From: Ktedonobacter robiniae
GTDB lineage: Bacteria > Chloroflexota > Ktedonobacteria > Ktedonobacterales > Ktedonobacteraceae
Length of the DNA stretch: 64,000 bases
Reading direction: 5' to 3'
NCBI RefSeq assembly: GCF_016587375.1
Contig: NZ_BNJG01000001.1
Span: forward strand, 1,488,001-1,552,000
Notes under the pieces: model-generated
The model's database searches: none
What the model saw: only the letters and a program-made list of their open reading frames with translations
Told to the model about the DNA's origin: nothing
Shown here: in pieces, positions 1-7,513 of the stretch
Numbering within the stretch: the first letter of the stretch is position 1
Layout: the number at the start of each line of letters is the position of its first letter
Translations under genes and position numbers: made by a program

Positions 1-2
1 TA

Positions 3-152
3 GTACAAATGCATTATGATATCGCGAGTTTGTATGAACTACTAAAAGCGCAAGCAGGACAGCCAGCTGCGGCAAACACCCCAGTTGATGATGGTGTGCT
101 CCATCGCTTCCTGGCGCAGTATGATCGAGAATTGGTAGGGTCCGTTCTATAA
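3..152 (+). CDS. Unknown protein, C-terminal fragment
   Basis: An open frame enters from the left edge and ends with TAA at 150-152, giving 49 visible residues that end in LVGSVL. Codon use looks like the neighbouring genes. No motif can be assigned from this short tail. It converges on the HxlR-type regulator at 244-597, and a short hairpin at 183-207 lies just after its stop. The gene body lies outside the window. Confidence 0.55.
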   Translation, partial: VQMHYDIASLYELLKAQAGQPAAANTPVDDGVLHRFLAQYDRELVGSVL

Positions 153-182
153 CGCTACTCATTAAGTATGGCATTTGCATCA

Positions 183-207
183 AGGAACCGGGGTGTTCTC
201 GGTTCCT
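183..207. terminator. Short hairpin after the left-edge gene
   Basis: An 8-bp inverted repeat (AGGAACCG at 183-190, CGGTTCCT at 200-207) with a 9-nt loop, followed by a pyrimidine-rich stretch and TTTT. It sits in the convergent gap, so it probably terminates the left-edge gene. Confidence 0.5.
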
Positions 208-243
208 CTCTCATTTTAAGCAGGGAAACGGGTGGAAAGTGTA

Positions 244-597
244 TTATCCTCTTTCAGAGGCAGGTTTATCCTGGCACAACCAGCGTTTTCCGTAACTACG
301 CATACAATCAATAACGGAAACAAGATCCTGCCCTTTCTCAGTTAGAGAGTATTCCACACGAGGGGGAACTTCGGCATAGGTTTGTCGTATGACGATCCCC
401 TCCTCTTCTAACGAGCGCAGCCGTTCAGAAAGCGTTTTGGGGCTAATGCCACAAAGGGATCGCTCCAGTTGATGAAAACGCTTCAGGCCAGAGGCCAGAT
501 CGCGTATGATTAGCAAGGTCCATTTACCGCTAATAATCGCAGCGGTACGGGCCACTGGGCAAACGGCATCATCAAGGTGGTTTTTTGTTAGCTCCAT
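244..597 (-). CDS. HxlR/MarR-like winged-helix transcriptional regulator
   Basis: A 117-residue protein of the HxlR (DUF24) family. The family core spans residues 12-100: a Cys-Pro at 13-14, the helix ending in GKWTLLIIRDL, the FHQLERSL/ISPKTLSERLRSLEE recognition region and the PPRVEYSLT wing. Cys13 is at the position used as a thiol redox sensor in YodB/HypR-type members, so sensing of electrophiles or oxidants is plausible but inferred. Family members are usually small dimeric repressors of a neighbouring gene and of themselves. The upstream region (624-698) is packed with inverted repeats that could be its operators. The nearest divergent gene is the NYN-domain protein at 800. Confidence 0.9.
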   Translation of the reverse strand: MELTKNHLDDAVCPVARTAAIISGKWTLLIIRDLASGLKRFHQLERSLCGISPKTLSERLRSLEEEGIVIRQTYAEVPPRVEYSLTEKGQDLVSVIDCMRSYGKRWLCQDKPASERG

Positions 598-623
598 GAC
601 TTTATACTCTTTGTAAACAGTCC

Positions 624-698
624 TTTCTTAACTTAAGAAATATACCATAGGATGGTACGCTAAGTAAAGCGTAGGCCTCTCGACTTTACTAATAAAGT
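624..698. promoter_or_regulatory. Cluster of four short palindromes between divergent genes
   Basis: Four perfect-arm inverted repeats lie within 75 bp: TTTCTTAA/TTAAGAAA at 624-640 (1-nt centre), TACCAT/ATGGTA at 643-657 (3-nt centre), TACGCT/AGCGTA at 656-673 (6-nt centre) and ACTTTA/TAAAGT at 683-698 (4-nt centre). They occupy the space upstream of both the HxlR-type regulator and the NYN gene, the expected place for dimeric repressor operators. The symmetry is observed; binding is inferred. Confidence 0.5.
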
Positions 699-799
699 AT
701 GATATGCTCATAGTATTAGGGTTACTGTAAGGTTATCCGAGCACCTGAACAATCATAAATCTTGGCCTGCGCGGTTTCTCCCAACGAGAGGAGAAGGTT

Positions 800-2158
800 G
801 TGCCCGAAGATATTGCTTTATTCATTGACTTTGAGAACATACGTTACAGTATGCTAAATATTCAACGACGAGAACCCGATCCACAAGAGTTGATCGCGGT
901 GGCTCGTCGCTATGGAACAGTAATGGTTGCTCGCGCTTATGCGGATTGGTCACGTCAACCCGAGCCCTTCAAAGGTAGCTTGACGGCTGCAATGATTGAT
1001 CGTGTTGATTGCCCAGCCAAACAACGTGACCGCATACGCATGGGGACAATCCACTATGCCTCCAATACTCCAACCGGCCCCCTTGGTGCGCAGAGCTATG
1101 TCGCAGAACAGAATACAGGCTCTTTCCCGCGCCCATGGCCTAGTGGAATGTCAGCCAGTTCAGGTTCGCTTCCAGCCATTCAGCCACAACAAGGGCTAAA
1201 CCAGGGATGGCCAGACGAGACAGACGATGCGCTTTCTCCAGCCAGAGATGAGATGGAGGAGGAGAACTTCGACGAAGAACGCATCCCCGATGATGATTAT
1301 TCAACGGATTATCAGAATCGCGAGGCGTTCCGCTCCTCATCCTATCAACAACGCTCATATGATCAGACACCTCAACCAGCCGGGACGTCTCTGGCCCCAA
1401 GCAACACAGGTCCCTTAGGATATTCCACTATTCATACCGGAAACACTGGTCATATGCCCGCCGTGAACTCCGGAAACAGCACGATTGTGCAAAGTACTGT
1501 GGTACAGAGCACCGTCGATCTGAACATGCTGATGGATATTATTGAGACCGTCTTTGATCGACCTACCATTTCAACCTTTGTTTTAATGACAGGCGATAAA
1601 GATTTCACGCGTATCAGTGCTCGCCTAAAGCTACGTTTGAACAAAAATGTTATTGTTGTCGGTATTCCAGGAACCGTCAGCCGAGATCTAATAAGCAGCG
1701 CAAACCAGTTTGTTCCCCTGGTGCCAGGAGGACTCACATCCAATGGCGTGTCAGGTAATACTGGCTCATTACCCATTCCCAGTGCTCCATATTCAAGCGG
1801 TAATACAGGATCTATGCCCGCCGTAAACTATCCTGGAAACGCCCAGTATCCTCAGGCACCCTATGGCGCTCCCACTATGGATGTGCTTGATCCTTTGTTC
1901 ATCCAGTTCCTCGATTATATCGACCGCAACTGGTCATGGCGTACAATTATTGGCGTCTCTAACTTCATTGGTGATCCAGTCAACCCAAAGAATCGTTTCC
2001 GTGGCCGCTTAACACGCGAGTCAGCACGCGAACTGCTCAATACATGTATTCAGCAAAATATTCTTCTGGTACAGACCGATCCCACTGGAGCCGAGGACCT
2101 GCGCCTGAATCGCTCACATCCAGGTGTGGACGAAGTTTTAAAACAGTTCGTTCGTTAA
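800..2158 (+). CDS. NYN-domain (LabA/PIN-like) protein with disordered NTGS-repeat insert
   Basis: A 452-residue protein with a GTG start; GAGAGGAG at 786-793 is the ribosome site. The N-terminus (ALFIDFENIRYSM) and residues 240-305 (with TGDKDF and a GIPGTVSRDLISSANQFVPL-like end) form the two halves of a NYN/DUF88 fold, a PIN-like nuclease family whose acidic residues (D10, E12 region and D266/D268) bind metal and cut RNA. The halves are split by about 165 residues of low-complexity acidic and Gln/Ser/Pro-rich sequence. Five or six copies of an N-T-G-(S/P/H)-(L/M)-(P/G) motif flank and interrupt it. Residues 365-452 look like a small winged-helix domain. RNA or tRNA processing is a family inference; the substrate is unknown. 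Confidence 0.8.
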   Translation: MPEDIALFIDFENIRYSMLNIQRREPDPQELIAVARRYGTVMVARAYADWSRQPEPFKGSLTAAMIDRVDCPAKQRDRIRMGTIHYASNTPTGPLGAQSYVAEQNTGSFPRPWPSGMSASSGSLPAIQPQQGLNQGWPDETDDALSPARDEMEEENFDEERIPDDDYSTDYQNREAFRSSSYQQRSYDQTPQPAGTSLAPSNTGPLGYSTIHTGNTGHMPAVNSGNSTIVQSTVVQSTVDLNMLMDIIETVFDRPTISTFVLMTGDKDFTRISARLKLRLNKNVIVVGIPGTVSRDLISSANQFVPLVPGGLTSNGVSGNTGSLPIPSAPYSSGNTGSMPAVNYPGNAQYPQAPYGAPTMDVLDPLFIQFLDYIDRNWSWRTIIGVSNFIGDPVNPKNRFRGRLTRESARELLNTCIQQNILLVQTDPTGAEDLRLNRSHPGVDEVLKQFVR

Positions 2159-2192
2159 CTACTGGCAGAACAAACATTTTTGTACATCTCTA

Positions 2193-2271
2193 AGCGACCC
2201 TGGAGGTTTGACTTCCCTGGCTCTGGCAGAAAAGAGTACCTCAGAGCTACAGAAGCCAACTCAGGGTCGCT
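2193..2271. terminator. Large imperfect hairpin after the NYN gene
   Basis: AGCGACCCTG at 2193-2202 pairs with CAGGGTCGCT at 2262-2271, and inner segments (GGCTCTG/CAGAGC, CTTC/GAAG) pair inside. No T-tract follows. It lies 34 bp after the NYN stop and could be a terminator or a structured RNA element. Confidence 0.4.
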
Positions 2272-2305
2272 CGTTCTTGTTTATCACTAAGACAATGTGT
2301 CTACT

Positions 2306-2330
2306 CAGGACTTCTCGCCACGCAGCCAGT
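2306..2330 (-). repeat. Copy of the dispersed accessory-hairpin motif
   Basis: On the minus strand this reads GCGTGGCGAGAAGTCCTGAG, nearly identical to the copy at 50343-50366 (CAGTGGCGAGAAGTCCTGAG). Elsewhere the motif stands beside long intergenic palindromes; here it is alone. Confidence 0.5.
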
Positions 2331-2420
2331 CGCAGCGCTTCGGCAGCCAGCTAGGAATCAAAGCATTTGAGTGGTCACCATTGGAGATTATTTCTTTTCA
2401 ATACACAACTTGGAGGTTTT

Positions 2421-3485
2421 ATGGACGAGTCACGTGTTGCATTTCTCCGTCGCCTGGTCGCTAGCCCCAGCCCTTCTGGCTTTGAGCGCCCGGCTCAGCA
2501 GGTCGTACGCGAGGAGATACAGCAGTATACCGATGAAGTACATACAGATGTACATGGCAATGTGATCGCGGCCCTCAATGCCTCGGCTGAGCCACGCGTC
2601 ATGCTAGAAGCCCACTGCGACGAACTCGGCTTCCTCATCCGCCACATCGATGAGCAAGGTTATCTCTATTTCGCCCCCATTGGCGGGTTTGACGCCTCTA
2701 CCCTACCAGGGAACCGCGTCAACATCCACACGCCCAAGGGTATCGTCTCTGGTGTTGTTGGTCGCAAACCCGTTCACAGCCTCTCGGCTGAGGAGCGCGA
2801 GAAGGCTCCTAAGCTCTGGGACCTCTGGATCGATATCGGTGCTTCCAGTAAGGAAGAGGCGCTTGAACGCGTGAAAGTTGGCTCTGTTGGCACACGTGCC
2901 GCGGAACTAGAGACACTGCATAAGGACATCATCATCTCGCGGGCGCTCGACGATAAGTCCGGCGTCTTCGCAGTGGTAGAGGCGATGCGCCGTATCCATG
3001 CCAAACGCGAGCAGTTGAAGGCAGGCGTATTCTTTGTCTCGGCTGTACAGGAAGAGATCGGCCTGCGCGGCGCGCGTACCAGTGCCTATAGCGTCAACCC
3101 ACAGATCGCCATCGCAGTCGATGTGGCCCCAACCTCAGATATTCCCGGCGCTCCAAAAAATCGTATGGGCGATCTGAAGATGAATGCTGGTCCCATCCTG
3201 ACTATCGGCGCACATATTAATCTTCCCGTCTATGAGCGCCTTGTCAAAGCCGCGGAAGAGGCAGGCATCAGCTACCAGGTTGAGGCCTCGGCCGCCGGTA
3301 CAGGCACAGACACCGATGCGATCCAGGTCGCACGCGGCCCCATCGCGACAGGTCTGCTCAGCATCCCTTGCCGTTACCTGCACACTGGCTCAGAGATGGT
3401 TTCGCTCAAAGATGTTGACGACGTCGCAGAGCTTATCGCGCGCTTCGTCCTGGCCCTCGACGCAGATACCAATCTGATCCCTTAA
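2421..3485 (+). CDS. M42 family metallopeptidase (glutamyl aminopeptidase / endoglucanase-like)
   Basis: A 354-residue cytosolic dinuclear metallo-aminopeptidase. The ATG at 2421 was chosen because GGAGG at 2412-2416 sits 4 nt upstream; a longer frame exists but has no ribosome site. All M42 metal and catalytic positions are present: H65 (AHCDELGF), D177 (RALDDKSG), E211-E212 (VQEEIGLRG), D234 (AVDVAPTSD) and H321 (YLHTGSEM). The PDZ-like insertion domain falls between H65 and D177. M42 enzymes form dodecameric shells that trim N-terminal residues from peptides. Length is typical. It is probably transcribed alone and ends at the strong hairpin at 3505-3556. Confidence 0.93.
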   Translation: MDESRVAFLRRLVASPSPSGFERPAQQVVREEIQQYTDEVHTDVHGNVIAALNASAEPRVMLEAHCDELGFLIRHIDEQGYLYFAPIGGFDASTLPGNRVNIHTPKGIVSGVVGRKPVHSLSAEEREKAPKLWDLWIDIGASSKEEALERVKVGSVGTRAAELETLHKDIIISRALDDKSGVFAVVEAMRRIHAKREQLKAGVFFVSAVQEEIGLRGARTSAYSVNPQIAIAVDVAPTSDIPGAPKNRMGDLKMNAGPILTIGAHINLPVYERLVKAAEEAGISYQVEASAAGTGTDTDAIQVARGPIATGLLSIPCRYLHTGSEMVSLKDVDDVAELIARFVLALDADTNLIP

Positions 3486-3504
3486 TCTACTTATGACCTA
3501 ATCA

Positions 3505-3556
3505 GACAAAAAGAACGCCTTCTCTCATTTGAAAGAGAGAAGGCGTTCTTTTTGTC
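3505..3556. terminator. Bidirectional terminator, 22-bp perfect stem
   Basis: Perfect arms 3505-3526 and 3535-3556 with an 8-nt loop. The outer part is A-rich on the left and T-rich on the right, so both strands get a U-tract. It lies between convergent genes (M42 peptidase and the small membrane protein at 3675). Confidence 0.85.
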
Positions 3557-3565
3557 TTTCACTAC

Positions 3566-3652
3566 GATCTTATTCCAAAACCCAACGTCACTTGCGTGAC
3601 TAGCGCTTCGCCCCCATTCGGGGATAAACGCTCAGGGTTTTCGGATAGGAAG
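3566..3652. repeat. Dispersed repeat family A, copy 1 (short form)
   Basis: Begins GATCTTATTCC, contains GTCAC/GTGAC and CCCC-ATTC-GGGG mini-hairpins, and ends GGGTTTTCGGATAGGAAG, whose complement resembles the start. It lacks the second CCCCCATTCGGGG block present in the copies at 4213 and 32631. MITE-like structure. Confidence 0.65.
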
Positions 3653-3674
3653 ACATGCATAGGCCATTGACTGC

Positions 3675-4127
3675 TTACTGTTGCATAGGTGGCATAGGCT
3701 CGGGATAATCAGCAAGCGGCTCCTCGTACTGTTCAGCAGTAGGGCGCTGGTACTGATCTACGCGCGCATCCTGAGTAGGATCTGCGTTAACCGTCTGTGA
3801 TGGCTGCGCTTGATACCCCTGGCGATATGGCTGATAATAAGAGGTCGCCTGGTCTGGATTCTGATAGGGCTGATAATATGGATTCTGGTAATCCTGTGGA
3901 TTTGGCGGCACTTGATTCTGCATAGGTGGACGGTAAGAGTTACGACCTGCATTCGCGTTTTGAGTGACGAACGTAGCGATGAGGGCCACAACCACCATGA
4001 CCAGCAGCGTTAAGAAGAAAACATTAAAAGAGTGCATCGATACTAAAAAGATAAAAGGAATGACAAAAGGAAAGAAGAAGCGCCTACGCATACGGGGAGG
4101 TCGCCTGTAATTGTTGTTATACCACAT
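3675..4127 (-). CDS. Small membrane protein with Tyr/Gln/Pro-rich tail
   Basis: A 150-residue protein preceded by GGAGA. The N-terminus is strongly basic (RRPPRMRRR). It is followed by about 45 hydrophobic residues that can form two membrane segments (roughly 16-34 and 35-56), then a long polar tail rich in Y, Q, N and P with YQNPYYQPYQNP-like repeats. The cationic N-terminus probably stays inside. No enzymatic domain is recognised. It resembles other small envelope proteins in this window (5426, 5860, 16009) in having a disordered PYQ-type segment next to a membrane anchor. Function unknown. Confidence 0.65.
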   Translation of the reverse strand: MWYNNNYRRPPRMRRRFFFPFVIPFIFLVSMHSFNVFFLTLLVMVVVALIATFVTQNANAGRNSYRPPMQNQVPPNPQDYQNPYYQPYQNPDQATSYYQPYRQGYQAQPSQTVNADPTQDARVDQYQRPTAEQYEEPLADYPEPMPPMQQ

Positions 4128-4212
4128 ACTCTATTCTCCAGTGGAACAAGCAGCAAAGGCGACAGCCACTACCTGATCGTCTAGCTACTCTTCTTCTATA
4201 CGTTTCTCCTAA

Positions 4213-4311
4213 GATCTTATTCCGAAACCCATCCCCATTCGGGGACCACCTAACCCCCATTCGGGGCAAGCGGTGGCATGGCAAGCACGCTCTGGTTTTT
4301 TGGATCAGAAG
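4213..4311. repeat. Dispersed repeat family A, copy 2
   Basis: Starts GATCTTATTCCGAAACCC and ends TTTTTTGGATCAGAAG. It has two CCCCATTCGGGG mini-hairpins but lacks the GTCAC/GTGAC block. The trailing GTATACTACTCT resembles the sequence after copy 3. Confidence 0.65.
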
Positions 4312-4425
4312 TATACTACTCTCTTCTACGAAGAACGCACTCTCAGGGTTATGCTCAGCAGAGGGGATATTACGAACTGCTATATTTTCCCTGTCCAGGT
4401 AAAGCATAGCAAGAGAAGGACCCCC

Positions 4426-4481
4426 TGTCAAGGCAAATTTTGCCTACTTTCCTTGACAAAACCAGGGAGGTCACTTAGAGT
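4426..4481 (+). promoter_or_regulatory. Promoter of the MBL hydrolase gene with overlapping inverted repeats
   Basis: TTGACA at 4453-4458, a 17-nt spacer and TAGAGT at 4476-4481 form a sigma-70-type promoter. The -35 box is the right half of an inverted repeat (TGTCAAGG 4426-4433, CCTTGACA 4451-4458). Inside it is a second palindrome (AGGCAAA-T-TTTGCCT, 4431-4445). A repressor binding here would cover the -35 box. Confidence 0.6.
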
Positions 4482-4562
4482 AAATATGTGTGCATATATA
4501 GAAGAGTTTATTTTATCGCATCAGCGATCAAGGCACATCGCTAGAAGTAGAGAAATAATTTA

Positions 4563-5294
4563 ATGAAGATCAAGGCACATGGAAAATATCTGGTACAGCT
4601 GACCAAGCTTGGTATCTTTAACTGCTATTTTGTTCTCGAAGAGGATGGCCTCACTCTCATCGACACCATGAATGCTGGCTCGGGGCAGCAGATCATTGGC
4701 GCGGCACGCCAGTTGGGTAGGAATATTACGCGTATCCTACTCACGCACGCCCATGGAGATCATGCTGGTTCGCTTGATGAGCTTCATGCAGCGCTTCCCC
4801 AGGCAAAGGTTATGCTGCTTGAGCGTGAGGCACGTTTGCTGGCTGGCAACAAAGAACTGGAGGCACATGAGGCCCAGGTTCCTCTCAAGGGAGGTTATCC
4901 AATGGTCACGACAAAGCCCACGCAGCTTCTGCACGAGGGCGAGCATGTTGGCTCGTTGCGTGTGCTCGCGACACCAGGCCATACACCAGGGCACGCCTCG
5001 TTTCTCGACGAACGCGATCAGACATTAATCGTAGGCGATGCTTTTCAAACCCTGGGTGGAATAGCGGTCGCGGGAACCATGCGTCTGCTCTTCCCCCTAC
5101 CCGCGCTGGCAACCTGGCATAAGCTCTCGGCGCTGGAGAGCGCACGCAAGCTGCGCTTCCAGGAACCCTCGCGCCTGGCAACTGGTCACGGACCAGTCCT
5201 GGAGAAACCACTGCGCGCGATGGATGGCGCGATTGTGAGCCTGGCGCAAGAAGTCGAGAAAGAGGCGCTTCGCACCTCATTGAGCAAGGCCTAG
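4563..5294 (+). CDS. MBL-fold metallo-hydrolase
   Basis: A 243-residue metallo-beta-lactamase-fold protein. The zinc motif HxHxDH is complete (H62, H64, D66, H67 in THAHGDHAG). The downstream histidine is in TPGHTPGHASF, the bridging aspartate in LIVGDAF, and the final histidine in LATGHGPV. The arrangement is that of the glyoxalase II/lactonase-like subgroup; the actual substrate cannot be read from sequence. No signal peptide is visible, so it is probably cytosolic. The ATG at 4563 has only a weak ribosome site (GTAGAG). A good promoter lies at 4453-4481, giving an untranslated leader of about 75 nt. Confidence 0.88.
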   Translation: MKIKAHGKYLVQLTKLGIFNCYFVLEEDGLTLIDTMNAGSGQQIIGAARQLGRNITRILLTHAHGDHAGSLDELHAALPQAKVMLLEREARLLAGNKELEAHEAQVPLKGGYPMVTTKPTQLLHEGEHVGSLRVLATPGHTPGHASFLDERDQTLIVGDAFQTLGGIAVAGTMRLLFPLPALATWHKLSALESARKLRFQEPSRLATGHGPVLEKPLRAMDGAIVSLAQEVEKEALRTSLSKA

Positions 5295-5354
5295 CCTGCA
5301 AAACCTAAACTTTTCTCAAGCTCATACGTAAAGACTGGTAGCCAGGATTCTCAG

Positions 5355-5379
5355 GATTCGACAAGATTCGACAAGATTC
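5355..5379. repeat. 10-bp tandem repeat
   Basis: GATTCGACAA occurs twice in tandem (5355-5374) and is followed by a partial third unit, with related GATTCTCAG just before. It lies 45-70 bp upstream of the small membrane protein at 5426 and might be a direct-repeat regulator site. Confidence 0.4.
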
Positions 5380-5425
5380 TAAAGTATGCATCACCCTATG
5401 CTCGACGCGAAAGGAAAAGCGCAGA

Positions 5426-5779
5426 ATGTCACAACAGATGTATCCACAAGATGATGAATATCGCGGCTACCAGTCTAACGCCTATACAGAGCGACCAGAA
5501 GGTCAGCCACAGAGTAGCCAGACCTATCAGCCACCCAGCTATGACATGAATGCCCAAAAGATTGGACAGGTCAACTTTAGCAACAGAGGTATCTCCTCGG
5601 GACAACGCCTGGCCCTGGGCATTGTCTCGGTCGTCATGTTTGTGCCTATCAGTGCCATTTTTCTGAGCATCGGAGATAGCACTAACGCTATCTCCATCAT
5701 AGCCAGACTGATCGGTTTTGGTATTGTTTCACTCGCCATCATCATTATCAATGTGGCTATTAACTGGCATCGGTCCTGA
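5426..5779 (+). CDS. Small membrane protein, two helices
   Basis: A 117-residue protein. The first 60 residues are polar and rich in Q, Y, S and P, and the last 55 form two hydrophobic helices (about 68-88 and 93-113) separated by GDSTNA. It has the same plan as other unknown envelope proteins in the window. It is monocistronic and ends at a strong bidirectional hairpin. No function can be assigned. Confidence 0.65.
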   Translation: MSQQMYPQDDEYRGYQSNAYTERPEGQPQSSQTYQPPSYDMNAQKIGQVNFSNRGISSGQRLALGIVSVVMFVPISAIFLSIGDSTNAISIIARLIGFGIVSLAIIIINVAINWHRS

Positions 5780-5801
5780 TCAGCCATATGATGGAGCAAA
5801 T

Positions 5802-5848
5802 AAAAAAAGAGAGCTAAGAGCAGTTTTCGCTCTTAGCTCTCTTTTTTT
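5802..5848. terminator. Bidirectional terminator between convergent genes
   Basis: Perfect 20-bp arms at 5802-5821 and 5829-5848 with a 7-nt loop. The outer 7 bp are A7/T7, giving a U-tract for transcripts from either side. Confidence 0.9.
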
Positions 5849-5859
5849 ATTGATGTGTC

Positions 5860-6966
5860 CTAAAGCTGCCACACCTTGGCATTGCTAAAGTTGGCCTCAG
5901 TAATTAAGGCATCATTGTCAACCGCAATTCCCACCTGGCCATGAGAGTAGGTGCTATCCGTAGCCTGCCCAATCTGCTGACCATCGGCGAAGAACTTAAA
6001 TGAGTTCCCCTGTGCTGTTACACCCAGGCGGATAGGCTTACTAATGCTAAAGTTATTCACGTCGCCGGTGATAATCTTTTTCGTGTGGGATGCTGTACTA
6101 TAGCTATAGAAGCCAAATGAGCCATCATAGAAGACCAGGAAGAGGTAGTAGTTCTGCTGATCTTCGTCCCCACGGAAGACGAGACCGCCTGCATTACCAA
6201 TGAAGTTCTGCATCGTTGCTTCAAAGGAAAAGTCGGTATAGTCTGTGCTCTTAGCGGAACAGGTCACAAACGTACTGGACTTCGTTTCTGAGGCATGATA
6301 CATATTATTGCTGAACGAGCAATATTTATCAGACATCCAACCATGCGCAGGATTGTTACCGCTCAACGAATCATTGAGTATCAGCTTGCTACTAAAAGGG
6401 AAGTGCGACGCCATATAGGTCGCAGTCGCCTGGACATTCGCTGTGGCTTTGGCATCTTGCGCCTGGGCCGTGGCCGTGGCATGCGCATTGCCCTGAGATG
6501 TATTGTACGCCGATGCGCTAAAGATACCAATACCAGCCAGCACAACAACGACCGCCAGTATGATCAGGGCGATTTTCCCGCCCGATGATTTCTTTTGCGG
6601 TGGTGGTACAAAGCCTTGTTGTGGATAGCCTTGATTCACAGGAGGGTAACCAGGATAGCTCGGTCCTGGCTGCACCGGAGGCGCCTGGTATCCCTGGGCT
6701 GACGGCGAGACATAGGTAGGATCATTATAGCCTGCACCACTTATCCCAGGCTGCGAAGGATACGCGGGCGAACTGTTCGGATTTGGAACAGGGGGATAGG
6801 ATGGCGTCGAAGGCGCGTATGGATTGTAAGGCTGCTGCGATTGATAGGGATCAGATGGCCCCGGAGGAGGTGGCGGCGGCGCACCATAATTTGTGGGACT
6901 ATACGGTGTATTGGGAGGTGGCGTTCCACCCGGGTTGTTACCTGGTGCGTTGGGATCGTAAGCCAT
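5860..6966 (-). CDS. Proline-rich membrane-anchored protein with LamG/DUF1080-like domain
   Basis: A 368-residue protein. The ATG at 6966 is preceded by AAGGAG (6982-6977) 10 nt away, so it is preferred over a longer frame. Residues 1-135 are Pro/Tyr/Gln-rich with PYSPTNYGAPPPPPP-like stretches. A single membrane helix follows a KKSSGGK stop (about 138-160). The last 190 residues are a beta-rich region (DFSFEATMQ, GGLVFRG, YYLFLVF, IRLGVTAQGNSFKFFADG) typical of concanavalin-like sandwich folds related to LamG/DUF1080. Such domains bind or process glycans, but no catalytic residues are evident. It probably faces the outside of the cell. Confidence 0.75.
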   Translation of the reverse strand: MAYDPNAPGNNPGGTPPPNTPYSPTNYGAPPPPPPGPSDPYQSQQPYNPYAPSTPSYPPVPNPNSSPAYPSQPGISGAGYNDPTYVSPSAQGYQAPPVQPGPSYPGYPPVNQGYPQQGFVPPPQKKSSGGKIALIILAVVVVLAGIGIFSASAYNTSQGNAHATATAQAQDAKATANVQATATYMASHFPFSSKLILNDSLSGNNPAHGWMSDKYCSFSNNMYHASETKSSTFVTCSAKSTDYTDFSFEATMQNFIGNAGGLVFRGDEDQQNYYLFLVFYDGSFGFYSYSTASHTKKIITGDVNNFSISKPIRLGVTAQGNSFKFFADGQQIGQATDSTYSHGQVGIAVDNDALITEANFSNAKVWQL

Positions 6967-7513
6967 AAACTGGATTCTCCTTTTGAAAGTTGAACGACAA
7001 GCGATGAAAATAGCTTGATAAAAACAGAAATATGAAAAAGAGGTCACAATACAATCTTGCGAATAGATCTATTCAATCAATTACCTATTATAAAACAAAA
7101 GTCCAGCCACCATGGGATTTCTCTTCCAATAGTAAGGTATAACCGCACGCTATGCTATAAACTAGCTCACAAAAAACCCTCGTCATATGTGGTAAACGTT
7201 GGAGAACTTCATTTCTAGAGACTCAGACGACCTCCTCGATCTATATAAAGAGAATATCTGCATAAATACCAAAGCGGGTGAGACTATTTACTAGAGACGT
7301 AGGAACGGCAGGTTATGCTCTTTACATAGAAGGTAGAGCCTATTATAATCGTAAACGTACTTACACATGGGCACACGTAAAGATACCAATAACTAATTCA
7401 CCAGATAACGCCGCCAGATCGCATGCAGTGGGAAGTGGATGGGTGTAGATAACGCGAGTAGAGGAGGGAGAGGGCTCCCGCAAAACATGCAGAAGGGAAA
7501 AGACGTATTTATT
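6967..7513. other. Divergent intergenic region
   Basis: About 550 bp of AT-rich DNA between the gene at 5860-6966 and the kinase gene. It holds the promoter at 7321-7349 and a TATAAT on the minus strand around 7088-7094. I see no repeat or RNA gene in the rest. Confidence 0.5.
7321..7349 (+). promoter_or_regulatory. Sigma-70-type promoter of the kinase gene
   Basis: TTTACA (7321-7326), a 17-nt spacer and a perfect TATAAT (7344-7349). The predicted start of transcription near 7356 gives a leader of about 155 nt before the ATG at 7514. Confidence 0.6.

Noticed and set aside
4273..4563. 96-codon plus-strand frame upstream of the MBL gene
   Set aside because: It overlaps repeat family A and the promoter, has no ribosome site and no family resemblance.
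4906..5301. 131-codon minus-strand frame opposite the MBL gene
   Set aside because: Shadow of the coding strand, Arg/Ala-rich, with no start signal.
7439..7513. Longer N-terminus of the kinase from ATG 7439
   Set aside because: The extra 25 residues lack family resemblance; still possible because no start has an ideal ribosome site.
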